Shown here piece by piece: positions 1 to 12,929 of a DNA stretch of 54,966 nucleotides. The position numbers were made by a program, and so were the translations under genes. Source of the stretch: Saccoglossus kowalevskii (taxonomy: Eukaryota > Hemichordata > Enteropneusta > Harrimaniidae); contig NW_003118431.1 of the NCBI RefSeq assembly GCF_000003605.2, positions 1-54,966 of the forward strand, read 5' to 3'. Position 1 is the first letter of the stretch. Each line of letters starts with the position of its first letter. The notes below the pieces were generated by a model. The model searched no databases. It was not told where the DNA came from and saw nothing but the letters and a program-made list of their open reading frames with translations.

Positions 1-403
1 GTAGGGTTTGATTTGGGTATTTTTATAACCCGACAGGTCCCATGGGCTCCTGTACTGTACGTGAGTAGGGTTTGATTTGGGTTTTCTTATAACCCGACAG
101 GTCCCATGTACTGTACGTGAGTAGGGTTTGATTTGGGTATTCTTATAACCTGACAGGTCCCATGGGCTCCTGTACTGTACGTGAGTAGGGTTTGATTTGG
201 GTTTTCTTATAACCCGACAGGTCCCATGGGCTCATGTACTGTACGTGAGTAGGGTTTGATTTGGGTTTTCTTATAACCCGACAGGTCCCATGGGCTCATG
301 TACTGTACGTGAGTAGGGTTTGATTTGGGTTTTCTTATAACCTGACAGGTCCCATGTACTGTACGTGAGTAGGGTTTGATTTGGGTACTCTTATAACCTG
401 ATA
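1..403. repeat. Minisatellite, 64/56-bp units
   Basis: About six full units and one partial unit run head to tail. Units start at 1, 65, 121, 185, 249, 313 and 369, each opening with GTAGGGTTTGATTTGGGT. Units 1, 3, 4 and 5 are 64 bp. Units 2 and 6 are 56 bp because they lack 8 bp around the CCCATGGG palindrome. The last unit decays after about position 400. The array touches the window edge, so its full length is unknown. It lies downstream of the caspase stop codon and has no similarity to the 32-bp or 40-bp repeats elsewhere in the window. Confidence 0.95.
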
Positions 404-561
404 TGTTTCACTTAAGATAATTAACCTAATGAATAAATCATTGTACACATTATCAGTAGTACTTAAACAATATAAACTATAGCTGCAATGATCTTTCACT
501 AATTTGTCGAAATTTGATATAACTATGTCTTATAGTTGATAAATGTATTTCAATCACATCA
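404..561. other. AT-rich spacer, caspase 3' flank
   Basis: This is unique AT-rich sequence between the minisatellite and the caspase stop codon. It should hold the caspase 3' UTR, read on the minus strand. I see no canonical AATAAA on that strand here. A weak AATACA variant occurs at 544-549. The poly(A) site may therefore use a variant signal or lie within or beyond the minisatellite. Confidence 0.5.
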
Positions 562-1190
562 TTACAGATACAATTTTTTACCCAATGTACTGTGGAATGC
601 GGTACACTGAGTAACAGATCCAGGAACAAATGAACCATCTCTTCTACCTGGTTGGAGTAACTTCTTTCGAACCTGGTTATTGACATGAGATAAAATCGAC
701 TGAAGATCTTCTCTTTCTGAATACTTTTCAATATTTTCAACCAAGATACTGATATACCAAGACCCCTCAGTTGTACTTCTCCATGACACATGTCCCGGTG
801 TAGTGGAATACCCAATACAAAAATCAGCCTCATTGGCTGTAATGCTAGATTTAGCATCAGTCACTGCATCATATTGAGCATCAGCAACTGCTGCCATTTT
901 GTATGACCCCTGACATGCCTGAATGAAAAATAATTTAGGTTTTCCCATTAGACTTGGACACGCAATTGCATTGAAATGACTGGTGAGATCCTTTACAATG
1001 ACACGGTTCCCATCAACCCCACACACTACGCCTTCATCACCATGTGATAGAATACACACTATGATACAATCTGCTTTGCTGTGGTCTTGAATACTTATGT
1101 CTCGAATTTCACCATACATTTGATGGCCAGTCAGGTCATTGAACACATGTACTTTGAATCCCTTTCTTTGAAATAATTGCTCCAACTTCT
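562..1190 (-). CDS. Caspase, terminal exon (most of p20 plus p10)
   Basis: This is the last coding exon of a cysteine-aspartate protease of the caspase (C14) family, which acts in apoptosis or innate immune signalling. The exon follows a TTTTTTTCAG acceptor and starts with two bases that complete a codon split with the exon at 1716-1820. It ends at TAA 562-564. It encodes 208 full codons. The catalytic His lies in SHGDEG (codon 1042-1044) and the catalytic Cys in QACQG (codon 913-915). A short linker with several Asp residues (VADA, QYDA, VTDA) follows and is suited to p20/p10 processing. The p10 part carries the substrate-pocket SWR motif and ends in KKLYL. The FFIQACQG context and the C-terminal TLGKKL resemble the caspase-8/10 branch, but this assignment is an inference. 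An apparent start inside the upstream intron is a TTG artefact. All key residues are intact, so nothing suggests a pseudogene. Confidence 0.95.
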
Positions 1191-1715
1191 CTGAAAAAAA
1201 ATACAAAATTTTATAAAATCATCATTTCTATTCTATCAGTTAATAGTTGTGGCTAATCCTGAAATATAGGAAAACATTTTCATTTGTCTCTGATAATTAC
1301 TTTAAAGATGTGGTGTTACAACAAAGTGACTGCAATGAATGAATGAGTTTTTAAAACATTATCGTTTACTTTGATGGTAGCCATGGTGTTTTTTTGTCAC
1401 TGAATTTTCTTAAATCTTTGTTACAAGATTGATTACATATACAATGTTTTTAATTTCAAAAAAATAATACTCCAAACTAGAGATGATACACTGTAGTATT
1501 TGCTCCACTGTTGACATTGTCCGCCAAGCCAAGCAATTTTAATCAAACAGACGAACAAAGAAATGAAGAGAGGAGGGACAGAATAGAATGAAACGAACAA
1601 ACTGTCGGTCAGTCGGGTTCCATTCAATATCTCCTCCTTCTGACTATTCATCCGAACATTTCATGATATATAAGATTTGAGAGAATAACAAAATTGCATG
1701 TTCTGCATTACTTAC
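1191..1715 (-). other. Caspase intron, phase 1 (525 bp)
   Basis: The donor is GTAAGT at 1715-1710 and the acceptor is CAG ending at 1191, both read on the minus strand. Joining the exons gives an in-frame GAC GGC AAG AAG, encoding DGKK within the conserved GTEIDG-x-x-LEQLF region of caspases. An open frame at 1433-1651 lies wholly inside this intron and resembles no known protein. Confidence 0.9.
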
Positions 1716-1820
1716 TGCCGTCAATTTCTGTGCCATATCTATTGTGCTTTGTATTGTGGAATGTGTGGTTATTTATGATAATAGCCTGGCCTTTTTTTCT
1801 AATATCATATTTTGGGATAT
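1716..1820 (-). CDS. Caspase, penultimate exon (start of p20 domain)
   Basis: This 105-bp exon encodes the N-terminal strand of the caspase catalytic domain. It contains KYDIRKKGQAIIINN followed by NRYGTEIDG, which matches the family pattern of a (R/K)GxAxIIN strand and then RxGTxxD. The Arg of RYG is the usual p20 contribution to the aspartate-binding S1 pocket. The acceptor is a pyrimidine-rich TTCTTTCTTTAG ending at 1821, and the donor is GTAAGT directly after 1716. Both flanking introns are phase 1. The exon starts almost exactly where caspase catalytic domains start, so the prodomain (DED, CARD or short) and the start codon must be in exons further upstream, at higher coordinates. I could not find them in this window. 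Confidence 0.92.
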
Positions 1821-2217
1821 CTAAAGAAAGAAAAAGTAAATCAATAATCTGTAACCTATATGTGGTGTGAAAACATTTGGAGGCAATGATAAAGACATAA
1901 ATGTCATTGTTTCTATCTTTGAAAATAGAATACATATCATATACATAGACTTACATATCATAAATAACTAACTGGCAAATCATGTTTACAGTATCGGCCA
2001 TGGTATTTCAGAGAATTCAGCCATTTTGAATCAAATCACAAACAAACTGAGGAGCCTTTTATGTGTGATGTAATTATTTTTATAAAAAGTTTGAAAAGAA
2101 TCAGAATAGAATATATAGTAAAAATTACATCAGAAATTAGTCTAGTATTATAGCCAAAACATTATTCCATAATTAATATTCATCTCTCTGAAATAAAGTC
2201 GTATTTTATTTTGACCT
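1821..2217. other. Upstream or intronic DNA of the caspase gene, no exon recognised
   Basis: This is unique AT-rich sequence between the first recognised caspase exon and the satellite edge. On the minus strand, a 12-codon frame starts at 2024 in a good initiation context (CAAAATGGCTG) and stops at 1986-1988. Its only internal GT would give a phase-2 donor, which does not fit the phase-1 exon at 1820. I therefore do not call it an exon. A GTAAGT also occurs on the minus strand at about 1953-1948, but every frame before it is closed. Confidence 0.5.
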
Positions 2218-2325
2218 ATGTTACCCAGTGTTTCTACAGTGACAGACGGTGTTGTCACCAGTGTTGCTACATGTCAAACAGTGTTGTCATTCATGTTGCT
2301 CAGCATTGCTACAGAGATATCTTGC
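2218..2325. repeat. Degenerate left edge of the 32-bp satellite
   Basis: This stretch is recognisably the satellite but strongly diverged. GTGTTGTCA starts at 2249 and again at 2281, exactly 32 bp apart, with GTTGCTA between them as in the main monomer. It differs from the interior by reading CAGTGTTG instead of CAGTATTG and TGTCA instead of ATATCA. It is separated from the main array by about 235 bp of non-repeat DNA. Confidence 0.85.
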
Positions 2326-2560
2326 GACCTGGCAAACAGAGAATTGAAGTATTTTTCTAGAAATGCATCATTTGTTGTCCATTCCCATATACACCAGTAA
2401 GAGCATATTTTAGAAGCATTTATTCCGGAGGTATGTTTATTTGGAACATGAGAGTAGATTCTTTCCCCTCCCCCCACACCGGTCTTGCTGCAGCACTTTG
2501 CACTGCCTAGGGCCTTTTTATTTTATTATTTGGCCTGTTGTTACAAGAGTATGGCCAGCT
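2326..2560. other. Non-repeat island inside the left satellite boundary
   Basis: About 235 bp without monomers separate the degenerate copies from the regular array. It contains a pyrimidine tract (CTTTCCCCTCCCCCC near 2461) and AT-rich stretches near 2518-2530. A minus-strand frame crosses it (2274-2477) but runs on into degenerate repeat and resembles nothing I know. It may be an insertion or an ancestral unique sequence that the array has grown past. No terminal repeats were seen. Confidence 0.55.
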
Positions 2561-2567
2561 ATTTCAC

Positions 2568-3250
2568 ACATTATTGTCACCTGTGGTGCTAGATATCACA
2601 CAATACTGTCACCTGTGCTGCTGGATAACACACATTATTGTCACCTGTGTTGTCAAATATCACACAGTACTGTCTTATGTGTTGCTAGATATCACACAGT
2701 ATTGTCACCTGTGTTGCTAGATATCACACAGTATTGTCACCTGTGTTGCTAGATATCGCACTGTATTGTCACCTGTGCTGTTAGATATCACACAGTATTG
2801 TCACCTGTGTTGTTAGATATCACACAGTATTGTCACCTGTGTTGCTAGATATCACACAGTATTGTCACCTGTGTTGCTAGATATCACACAGTATTGTCAC
2901 CTGTGTTGCTAGATATCACACAGTATTGTTTCCTGTGTTGTTAGATATCACCCAATACTGTCACCTGTGTTGCTAGATATCACAGAGTATTGTCACCTGT
3001 GTTGCTAGGTATCAAACAGTATTGTCACCAGTGTTGCTAGATATAACAAAGTATTGTCACCAGTGTTGCTAGATATCCTACAAAATTGTCACCTGTTTTA
3101 CTAGATATAACACAGTATTGTCACCAGTGTTGCTAGATACTACACAGTATTGTCACCTGTGTTGCTAGATATCACACAGTATTGTCACCTGTGTTGCTAG
3201 ATATCACACAGTATTGTTTCCTGTGTTGTTAGATATCACCCAATACTGTC
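2568..3250 (+). repeat. Left-edge array block, copy 1
   Basis: The first regular monomers carry rare variants: CTGTGGTGCTAG near 2581, CTGCTGGATAAC near 2620, GTCAAATATC near 2652 and CTGTCTTATG near 2672. The same series occurs in the same order at 17119-17800 at a constant offset of 14,551 bp. I checked the offset at GTGGTGC, at the TTTCCTG variant and at ATATAACAAA. One extra A near 3266 shifts the alignment by one base beyond this block. Confidence 0.85.
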
Positions 3251-6200
3251 ACCCGTGTTGCTAGAATATCACACAGTATTGTCACCTGTGTTGCTAGATA
3301 TCAAACAGTATTGTCATCTGTGTTGCTAGGTATCACACAGTGTTGTCACCTGTGTTGCTAGATATCACAGAGTATTGTCACCTGTGTTGCTAGATATCAA
3401 ACAGTATTGTCATCTGTGTTGCTAGGTATCACACAGTATTGTCACCTGTGTTGCCAGATATCGCACATTATTGTCACCTGTGTTGCTAGATATAACAAAG
3501 TATTGTCACCAGTGTTGCTAGATATCCTACAATATTGTCACCTGTTTTACTAGATATAACACAGTATTGTCACCAGTGTTGCTAGATACTACACAGTATT
3601 GTCACCTGTGTTGCTAGATATCACACAGTATTGTCACCAGTGTTGCTAGATATCACACTGTATTGTCACCTGTGTTGCTAGACATCGCACAATCTTGTCA
3701 CCTGTGTTGTTAGATATCACACAGTACTGTCACCTTTGTTGCTAGATATCACACAGTATTGCCACCTGTGTTGCAAGATATCACACAGTATTGTCACCTG
3801 TGCTGTTAGATATCAAACAGTATTGTCATATGTGTTGCTAGGTATCACAGTGTTGTCACCTGTGTTGCTAGATACCGCACAATATTGTCACCTGTGTTGT
3901 TAGATATCACACAGTATTGTCATATGTGTTGCTAGATATCAAACAGTATTGTCATATGTGTTGCTAGATATCACACAGTATTGTCACCTGTGTTGCTAGA
4001 TATCACACAGTATTGTTTCCTGTGTTGTTAGATATCACACTGTATTGTCACCTGTGTTGCTAGATATCACACAATATTGTCACCTGTGTTGTTAGATATC
4101 ACACTGTATTGTCATCTGTGTTGCTAGATATCACACAGTATTGTCGCCTGTGCTGTTAGATATCACACAGTGTTGTCACCTGTGTTGCTAGATATCACAC
4201 TGTATTGTCACCTGTGTTGCTAGATATCACACTGTATTGTCACCTGTGTTGCTAGATATCACACAATATTGTCACCTGTGTTGTTAGATATCACACTGTA
4301 TTGTCACCTGTGCTGTTAGATATCACACAGTATTGTCACCTGTGCTGTTAGATATCACACAGTATTGTCACCTGTGCTGTTAGATATCACACAGTATTGT
4401 CACCTGTGCTGTTAGATATCACACAGTTTTGTCACCCGTGTTGCTAGATATCACACAGTATTGTCACCTGTGTTGCTAGATATCAAACAGTATTGTCATC
4501 TGTGTTGCTAGGTATCACAGTGTTGTCACCTGTGTTGCTAGATATCACAGAGTATTGTCACCTGTGTTGCTAGATATCAAACAGTATTGTCATCTGTGTT
4601 GCTAGGTATCACACAGTATTGTCACCTGTGTTGCCAGATATCGCTCATTATTGTCACCTGTGTTGCTAGATATAACAAAGTATTGTCACCAGTGTTGCTA
4701 GATATCCTACAATATTGTCACCTGTTTTACTAGATATAACACAGTATTGTCACCAGTGTTGCTAGATACTACACAGTATTGTCACCTGTGTTGCTAGATA
4801 TCACACAGTATTGTCACCAGTGTTGCTAGATATCACACTGTATTGTCACCTGTGTTGCTAGACATCGCACAATCTTGTCACCTGTGTTGTTAGATATCAC
4901 ACAGTATTGTCATCTGTGTTGCTAGATATCAAACAGTATTGTCATATGTGTTGCTAGATATCACACAGTATTGTCACCTGTGTTGCTAGATATCACACAG
5001 TATTGTTTCCTGTGTTGTTAGATATCACACTGTATTGTCACCTGTGTTGCTAGATATCACACAATATTGTCACCTGTGTTGTTAGATATCACACTGTATT
5101 GTCACCTGTGTTGCTAGATATCACACAGTATTGTCACGTGTGCTGTTAGATATCACACAGTGTTGTCACCTGTGTTGCTAGATATCACACTGTATTGTCA
5201 CCTGTGTTGCTAGATATCACACAGTATTGTCACCTGTGTTGCTAGATATCACACAGTATTGTCACCTGTGTTGCTAGATATCACACAGTATTGTTTCCTG
5301 TGTTGTTAGATATCACCCAATACTGTCACCTGTGTTGCTAGATATCACAGAGTATTGTCACCTGTGTTGCTAGGTATCAAACAGTATTGTCACCAGTGTT
5401 GCTAGATATAACAAAGTATTGTCACCAGTGTTGCTAGATATCCTACAATATTGTCACCTGTTTTACTAGATATAACAGTATTGTCACCAGTGTTGCTAGA
5501 TTCTACACAGTATTGTCACCTGTGTTGCTAGATATCACACAGTATTGTCACCTGTGTTGCTAGATATCACACAGTATTGTTTCCTGTGTTGTTAGATATC
5601 ACCCAATACTGTCACCCGTGTTGCTAGATATCACACAGTATTGTCACCTGTGTTGCTAGATATCAAACAGTATTGTCATCTGTGTTGCTAGGTATCACAC
5701 AGTGTTGTCACCTGTGTTGCTAGATATCACAGAGTATTGTCACCTGTGTTGCTAGATATCAAACAGTATTGTCATCTGTGTTGCTAGGTATCACACAGTA
5801 TTGTCACCTGTGTTGCCAGATATCCCACATTATTGTCACCTGTGTTGCTAGATATAACAAAGTATTGTCACCAGTGTTGCTAGATATCCTACAATATTGT
5901 CACCTGTTTTACTAGATATAACACAGTATTGTCACCAGTGTTGCTAGATACTACACAGTATTGTCGCCTGTGCTGTTAGATATCACACAGTGTTGTCACC
6001 TGTGTTGCTAGATATCACACTGTATTGTCACCTGTGTTGCTAGATATCACACTGTATTGTCAGCTGTGTTGCTAGATATCACACAATATTGTCACCTGTG
6101 TTGTTAGATATCACACTGTATTGTCACCTGTGCTGTTAGATATCACACAGTATTGTCACCTGTGCTGTTAGATATCACACAGTATTGTCACCTGTGCTGT

Positions 6201-9200
6201 TAGATATCACACAGTATTGTCACCTGTGCTGTTAGATATCACACAGTATTGTTACCTGTGCTGTTAGATATCACACAGTATTGTCACCTGTGTTGCTAGA
6301 TATCAAACAGTATTGTCATCTGTGTTGCTAGATATCAAACAGTATTGTCATATGTGTTGCTAGGTATCACAGTGTTGTCACCTGTGTTGCTAGATATCAC
6401 ACAGTGTTGTCACCTGTGTTGCTAGATACCGCACAATATTGTCACCTGTGTTGTTAGATATCACACAGTATTGCCACCTGTGTTGCTAGATATCAAACAG
6501 TATTGTCATCTGTGTTGCTAGATATCAAACAGTATTGTCATATGTGTTGCTAGGTATCACAGTGTTGTCACCTGTGTTGCTAGATATCACACAGTGTTGT
6601 CACCTGTGTTGCTAGATACCGCACAATATTGTCACCTGTGTTGTTAGATATAACACTGTATTGTCACCTGTGTTGCTAGATATCACACAGTATTGTCACC
6701 TGTGTTGCTAGATATCACACAATATTGTTTCCTGTGTTGTTAGATATCACACTGTATTGTCACCTGTGTTGCTAGATATCGCACAATATTGTCACCTGTG
6801 TTGTTAAATATCACACAGTATTGTCATCTGTGTTGTTAGATATCACACAGTACTGTCACCTGTGTTGCTAGATATCACACAGTATTGCCACCTGTGTTGC
6901 TAGATTCTACACAGTATTGTCATATGTGTTGCTAGATATCACACAGTATTGTCACCTGTGTTGCTAGATATCACACAGTATTGTTTCCTGTGTTGTTAGA
7001 TATCACCCAATACTGTCACCCGTGTTGCTAGATATCACACAGTATTGTCACCTGTGTTGCTAGATATCAAACAGTATTGTCATCTGTGTTGCTAGGTATC
7101 ACACAGTGTTGTCACCTGTGTTGCTAGATATCACAGAGTATTGTCACCTGTGTTGCTAGATATCAAACAGTATTGTCATCTGTGTTGCTAGGTATCACAC
7201 AGTATTGTCACCTGTGTTGCCAGATATCGCACATTATTGTCACCTGTGTTGCTAGATATAACAAAGTATTGTCACCAGTGTTGCTAGATATCCTACAATA
7301 TTGTCACCTGTTTTACTAGATATAACACAGTATTGTCACCAGTGTTGCTAGATACTACACAGTATTGTCACCTGTGTTGCTAGATATCACACAGTATTGT
7401 CACCAGTGTTGCTAGATATCACACTGTATTGTCACCTGTGTTGCTAGATATCACACAGTATTGTCACCTGTGCTGTTAGATATCAAACAGTATTGTCATA
7501 TGTGTTGCTAGGTATCACAGTGTTGTCACCTGTGTTGCTAGATACCGCACAATATTGTCACCTGTGTTGTTAGATACCACACTGTATTGTCACCTGTGTT
7601 GCTAGATATCAAACAGTATTGTCATATGTGTTGCTAGATATCACACAGTATTGTCACCTGTGTTGCTAGATATCAAACAGTATTGTCATATGTGTTGTTA
7701 GATATCACACTGTTGTCACCTGTGTTGCTAGATATCACACAGTGTTGTCACCTGTGTTGCTAGATACCGCACAATATTGTCACCTGTGTTGTTAGATATC
7801 ACACAGTATTGCCACCTGTGTTGCTAGATATCAAACAGTATTGTCATCTGTGTTGCTAGATATCAAACAGTATTGTCATATGTGTTGCTAGGTATCACAG
7901 TGTTGTCACCTGTGTTGCTAGATATCACACAGTGTTGTCACCTGTGTTGCTAGATACCGCACAATATTGTCACCTGTGTTGTTAGATATCACACTGTATT
8001 GTCACCTGTGTTGCTAGATATCACACAGTATTGTCACCTGTGTTGCTAGATATCACACAGTATTGTTTCCTGTGTTGTTAGATATCACACTGTATTGTCA
8101 CCTGTGTTGCTAGATATCGCACAATATTGTCACCTGTGTTGTTAAATATCACACAGTATTGTCATCTGTGTTGTTAGATATCACACAGTACTGTCACCTG
8201 TGTTGCTAGATATCACACAGTATTGCCACCTGTGTTGCTAGATATCAAACAGTATTGTCATCTGTGTTGCTAGATATCAAACAGTATTGTCATATGTGTT
8301 GCTAGATATCACACAGTATTGTCACCTGTGTTGCTAGATATCACACAGTATTGTTTCCTGTGTTGTTAGATATCACACTGTATTGTCACCTGTGTTGCTA
8401 GATATCACACAATATTGTCACCTGTGTTGTTAGATATCACACTGTATTGTCACCTGTGTTGCTAGATATCACACAGTATTGTCACCTGTGCTGTTAGATA
8501 TCACACAGTGTTGTCACCTGTGTTGCTAGATATCACACTGTATTGTCACCTGTGTTGCTAGATATCACACAGTATTGTCACCTGTGTTGCTAGATATCAC
8601 ACAGTATTGTCACCTGTGTTGCTAGATATCACACAGTATTGTTTCCTGTGTTGTTAGATATCACCCAATACTGTCACCTGTGTTGCTAGATATCACAGAG
8701 TATTGTCACCTGTGTTGCTAGGTATCAAACAGTATTGTCACCAGTGTTGCTAGATATAACAAAGTATTGTCACCAGTGTTGCTAGATATCCTATAATATT
8801 GTCACCTGTTTTACTAGATATAACACAGTATTGTCACCAGTGTTGCTAGATACTACACAGTATTGTCACCTGTGTTGCTAGATATCACACAGTATTGTCA
8901 CCTGTGTTGCTAGATATCACACAGTATTGTTTCCTGTGATGTAAGATATCACCCAATACTGTGTTGCTAGATATCACACAGTATTGTTTCCTGTGTTGTT
9001 AGATATCACCCAATACTGTCACCCGTGTTGCTAGATATCACACAGTATTGTCACCTGTGTTGCTAGATATCAAACAGTATTGTCATCTGTGTTGCTAGGT
9101 ATCACACAGTGTTGTCACCTGTGTTGCTAGATATCACAGAGTATTGTCACCTGTGTTGCTAGATATCAAACAGTATTGTCATCTGTGTTGCTAGGTATCA

Positions 9201-12200
9201 CACAGTATTGTCACCTGTGTTGCCAGATATCGCACATTATTGTCACCTGTGTTGCTAGATATAACAAAGTATTGTCACCAGTGTTGCTAGATATCCTACA
9301 ATATTGTCACCTGTTTTACTAGATATAACACAGTATTGTCACCAGTGTTGCTAGATACTACACAGTATTGTCACCTGTGTTGCTAGATATCACACTGTAT
9401 TGTCACCTGTGTTGCTAGATATCACACAGTATTGTCACCTGTGTTGCTAGATATCACACAGTATTGTCACCTGTGTTGTTAAATATCACACAGTATTGTC
9501 ACCTGTGTTGCTAGATATCACACAGTATTGTCACCTGTGTTGCTAGATATCACACTGTATTGTCACCTGTGTTGCTAGATATCACACAATATTGTCACCT
9601 GTGTTGTTAGATATCATACTGTATTGACATCTGTGTTGCTAGATATCACACAGTATTGTCACCTGTGCTGTTAGATATCACACAGTATTGTCACCTGTGC
9701 TGTTAGATATCACACAGTATTGTCACCTGTGCTGTTAGATATCACACAGTATTGTCACCTGTGCTGTTAGATATCACACAGTATTGTTACCTGTGCTGTT
9801 AGATATCACACAGTATTGCCACCTGTGTTGCTAGATATCAAACAGTATTGTCATATGTGTTGCTAGGTATCACAGTGTTGTCACCTGTGTTGCTAGATAT
9901 CACACAGTGTTGTCACCTGTGTTGCTAGATACCGCACAATATTGTCACCTGTGTTGTTAGATACCACACTGTATTGTCACCTGTGCTGCTAGATATCAAA
10001 CAGTATTGTCATATGTGTTGCTAGATATCACACAGTATTGTCACCTGTGTTGCTAGATATCACACAGTATTGTTTCCTGTGTTGTTAGACATCACACTGT
10101 ATTGTCACCTGTGTTGCTAGATATCACACAATATTGTCACCTGTGTTGTTAGATATCACACTGTATTGTCATCTGTGTTGCTAGATATCACACAGTATTG
10201 TCACCTGTGCTGTTAGATATCACACAGTGTTGTCACCTGTGTTGCTAGATATCACACTGTATTGTCACCTGTGTTGCTAGATATCACACAATATTGTCAC
10301 CTGTGTTGTTAGATATCACACTGTATTGTCATCTGTGTTGCTAGATATCACAGTATTGTCACCTGTGCTGTTAGATATCACACAGTATTGCCATCTGTGT
10401 TGCTAGATATCACAGTATTGTCACCTGTGTTGCTAGATATCACACAGTATTGTTTCCTGTGTTGTTAGATATCACACTGTATTGTCACCTGTGTTGCTAG
10501 ATAACTCACAATATTGTCACCTGTGTTGTTAGATATCACACTGTATTGTCACCTGTGTTGCTAGATATCACACAGTATTGTCACCTGTGCTGTTAGATAT
10601 CACACAGTGTTGTCACCTGTGTTGCTAGATATCACACTGTATTGTCACCTGTGTTGCTAGATATCACACAATATTGTCACCTGTGTTGTTAGATATCATA
10701 CTGTATTGACATCTGTGTTGCTAGATATCACACAGTATTGTCTCCTGTGCTGTTAGATATCACACAATATTGTCACCTGTGCTGTTAGATATCACACAGT
10801 ATTGTCACCTGTGCTGTTAGATATCACACAGTATTGTCACCTGTGCTGTTAGATATCACACAGTATTGTTACCTGTGCTGTTAGATATCACACAGTATTG
10901 CCACCTGTGTTGCTAGATATCAAACAGTATTGTCATCTGTGTTGCTAGATATCAAACAGTACTGTCATATGTGTTGCTTGGTATCACAGTGTTGTCACCT
11001 GTGTTGCTAGATATCACACAGTGTTGTCACCTGTGTTGCTAGATGCCGCACAATATTGTCACCTGTGTTGTTAGATATCACACTGTATTGTCACCTGTGT
11101 TGCTAGATATCACACAGTATTGTCACCTGTGTTGCTAGATATCACACAGTATTGTTTCCTGTGTTATTAGATATCACACTGTATTTTTAACCTGTGTTGC
11201 TAGATATCACACAATATTGTCACCTGTGTTGTTAGATATCATACTGTATTGTCACCTGTGTTGCTAGATATCACACAGTATTGTCACCTGTGCTGTTAGA
11301 TATCACACAGTGTTGTCACCTGTGTTGCTAGATATCACACTGTATTGTCACCTGTGTTGCTAGGTATCACAGTGTTGTCACCTGTGTTGCTAGATATCAC
11401 ACAGTGTTGTCACCTGTGTTGCTAGATACCGCACAATATTGTCACCTGTGTTGTTAGATACCACACTGTATTGTCACCTGTGTTGCTAGATATCAAACAG
11501 TATTGTCACCTGTGTTGCTAGATATCACACAGTATTGTTTCCTTTGTTGTTAGATATCACACTGTATTGTCACCTGTGTTGCTAGATATCACACAATATT
11601 GTCACCTGTGTTGTTAGATATCACACTGTATTGTCATCTGTGTTGCTAAATATCACACAGTATTGTCACCTGTGCTGTTAGATATCACACAGTGTTGTCA
11701 CCTGTGTTGCTAGATATCACACTGTATTGTCACCTGTGTTGCTAGATATCACACAATATTGTCACCTGTGTTGTTAGATATCACACTGTATTGTCACCTG
11801 TGTTGCTAGATATCACACAGTATTGTCACCTGTGCTGTTAGATATCACACAGTATTGTCACCTGTGCTGTTAGATATCACACAGTATTGTCACCTGTGCT
11901 GTTAGATATCACACAGTATTGTCACCTGTGCTGTTAGATATCACACAGTATTGTTACCTGTGCTGTTAGATATCACACAGTATTGCCACCTGTGTTGCTA
12001 TATATCACACTGTATTGTCACCTGTGTTGCTAGATATCACACAGTATTGTCACCTGTGCTGTTAGATATCACACAGTGTTGTCACCTGTGTTGCTAGATA
12101 TCACACTGTATTGTCACCTGTGTTGCTAGATATCACACAATATCGTCACCTGTGTTGTTAGATATCACACTGTATTGTCACCTGTGTTGCTAGATATCAC

Positions 12201-12929
12201 ACAGTATTGTCACCTGTGCTGTTAGATATCACACAGTATTGTCACCTGTGCTGTTAGATATCACACAGTATTGTCACCTGTGCTATTAGATATCACACAG
12301 TATTGTCACCTGTGCTGTTAGATATCACACAGTATTGTTACCTGTGCTGTTAGATATCACACAGTATTGCCACCTGTGTTGCTAGATATCAAACAGTACT
12401 GTCATATGTGTTGCTTGGTATCACAGTGTTGTCACCTGTGTTGCTAGATATCACACAGTGTTGTCACCTGTGTTGCTAGATACCGCACAATATTGTCACC
12501 TGTGTTGTTAGATATCACACTGTATTGTCACCTTTGTTGCTAGATATCACACAGTATTGTCACCTGTGTTGCTAGATATCACACAGTATTGTTTCCTGTG
12601 TTGTTAGATATCACACTGTATAGTCACCTGTGTTGCTAGATATCGCACAATATTGTCACCTGTGTTGTTAGATATCACACAGTATTGTCATCTGTGTTGT
12701 TAGATATCACACAGTACTGTCACCTGTGTTGCTAGATATCACACAGTATTGCCACCTGTGTTGCTAGATATCAAACAGTATTGTCACCTGTGTTGCTAGA
12801 TATCACAAAGTATTGTCACCTGTGTTGTTATATATCACACAGTATTGTTTCCTGTGTTGTTAGATATCACACTGTATTGTCACCTGTGTAGCTAGATATC
12901 ACACAATATTGTCACCTGTGTTGTTAGAT

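Noticed and set aside
1-403. Telomeric or G-quadruplex repeat suggested by GTAGGGTTT
   Set aside because: The unit is 64/56 bp with mixed sequence and only scattered GGG tracts, so it is not a telomere hexamer array.
477-857. Minus-strand 126-codon frame
   Set aside because: It overlaps the caspase terminal exon in another frame, and the caspase frame has clear family motifs.
1433-1651. Minus-strand 72-codon frame
   Set aside because: It lies inside the 525-bp caspase intron, which has good donor and acceptor sites, and it has no recognisable protein features.
1986-2024. Possible caspase start exon (ATG in CAAAATGGCTG)
   Set aside because: The frame stops after 12 codons, and its only GT donor gives a phase that does not match the downstream exon.
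2274-2477. Minus-strand 67-codon frame as an upstream caspase exon
   Set aside because: It shows no DED or CARD features, no convincing splice sites, and its end lies in degenerate satellite.
2441-2752. Plus-strand open frames of 60-103 codons at the array start and at 47007-47198
   Set aside because: They translate the repeat itself (for example LLDITQYCHLCC). The 32-bp unit shifts frame each copy and carries TAG, so such frames persist only where variants remove a stop.
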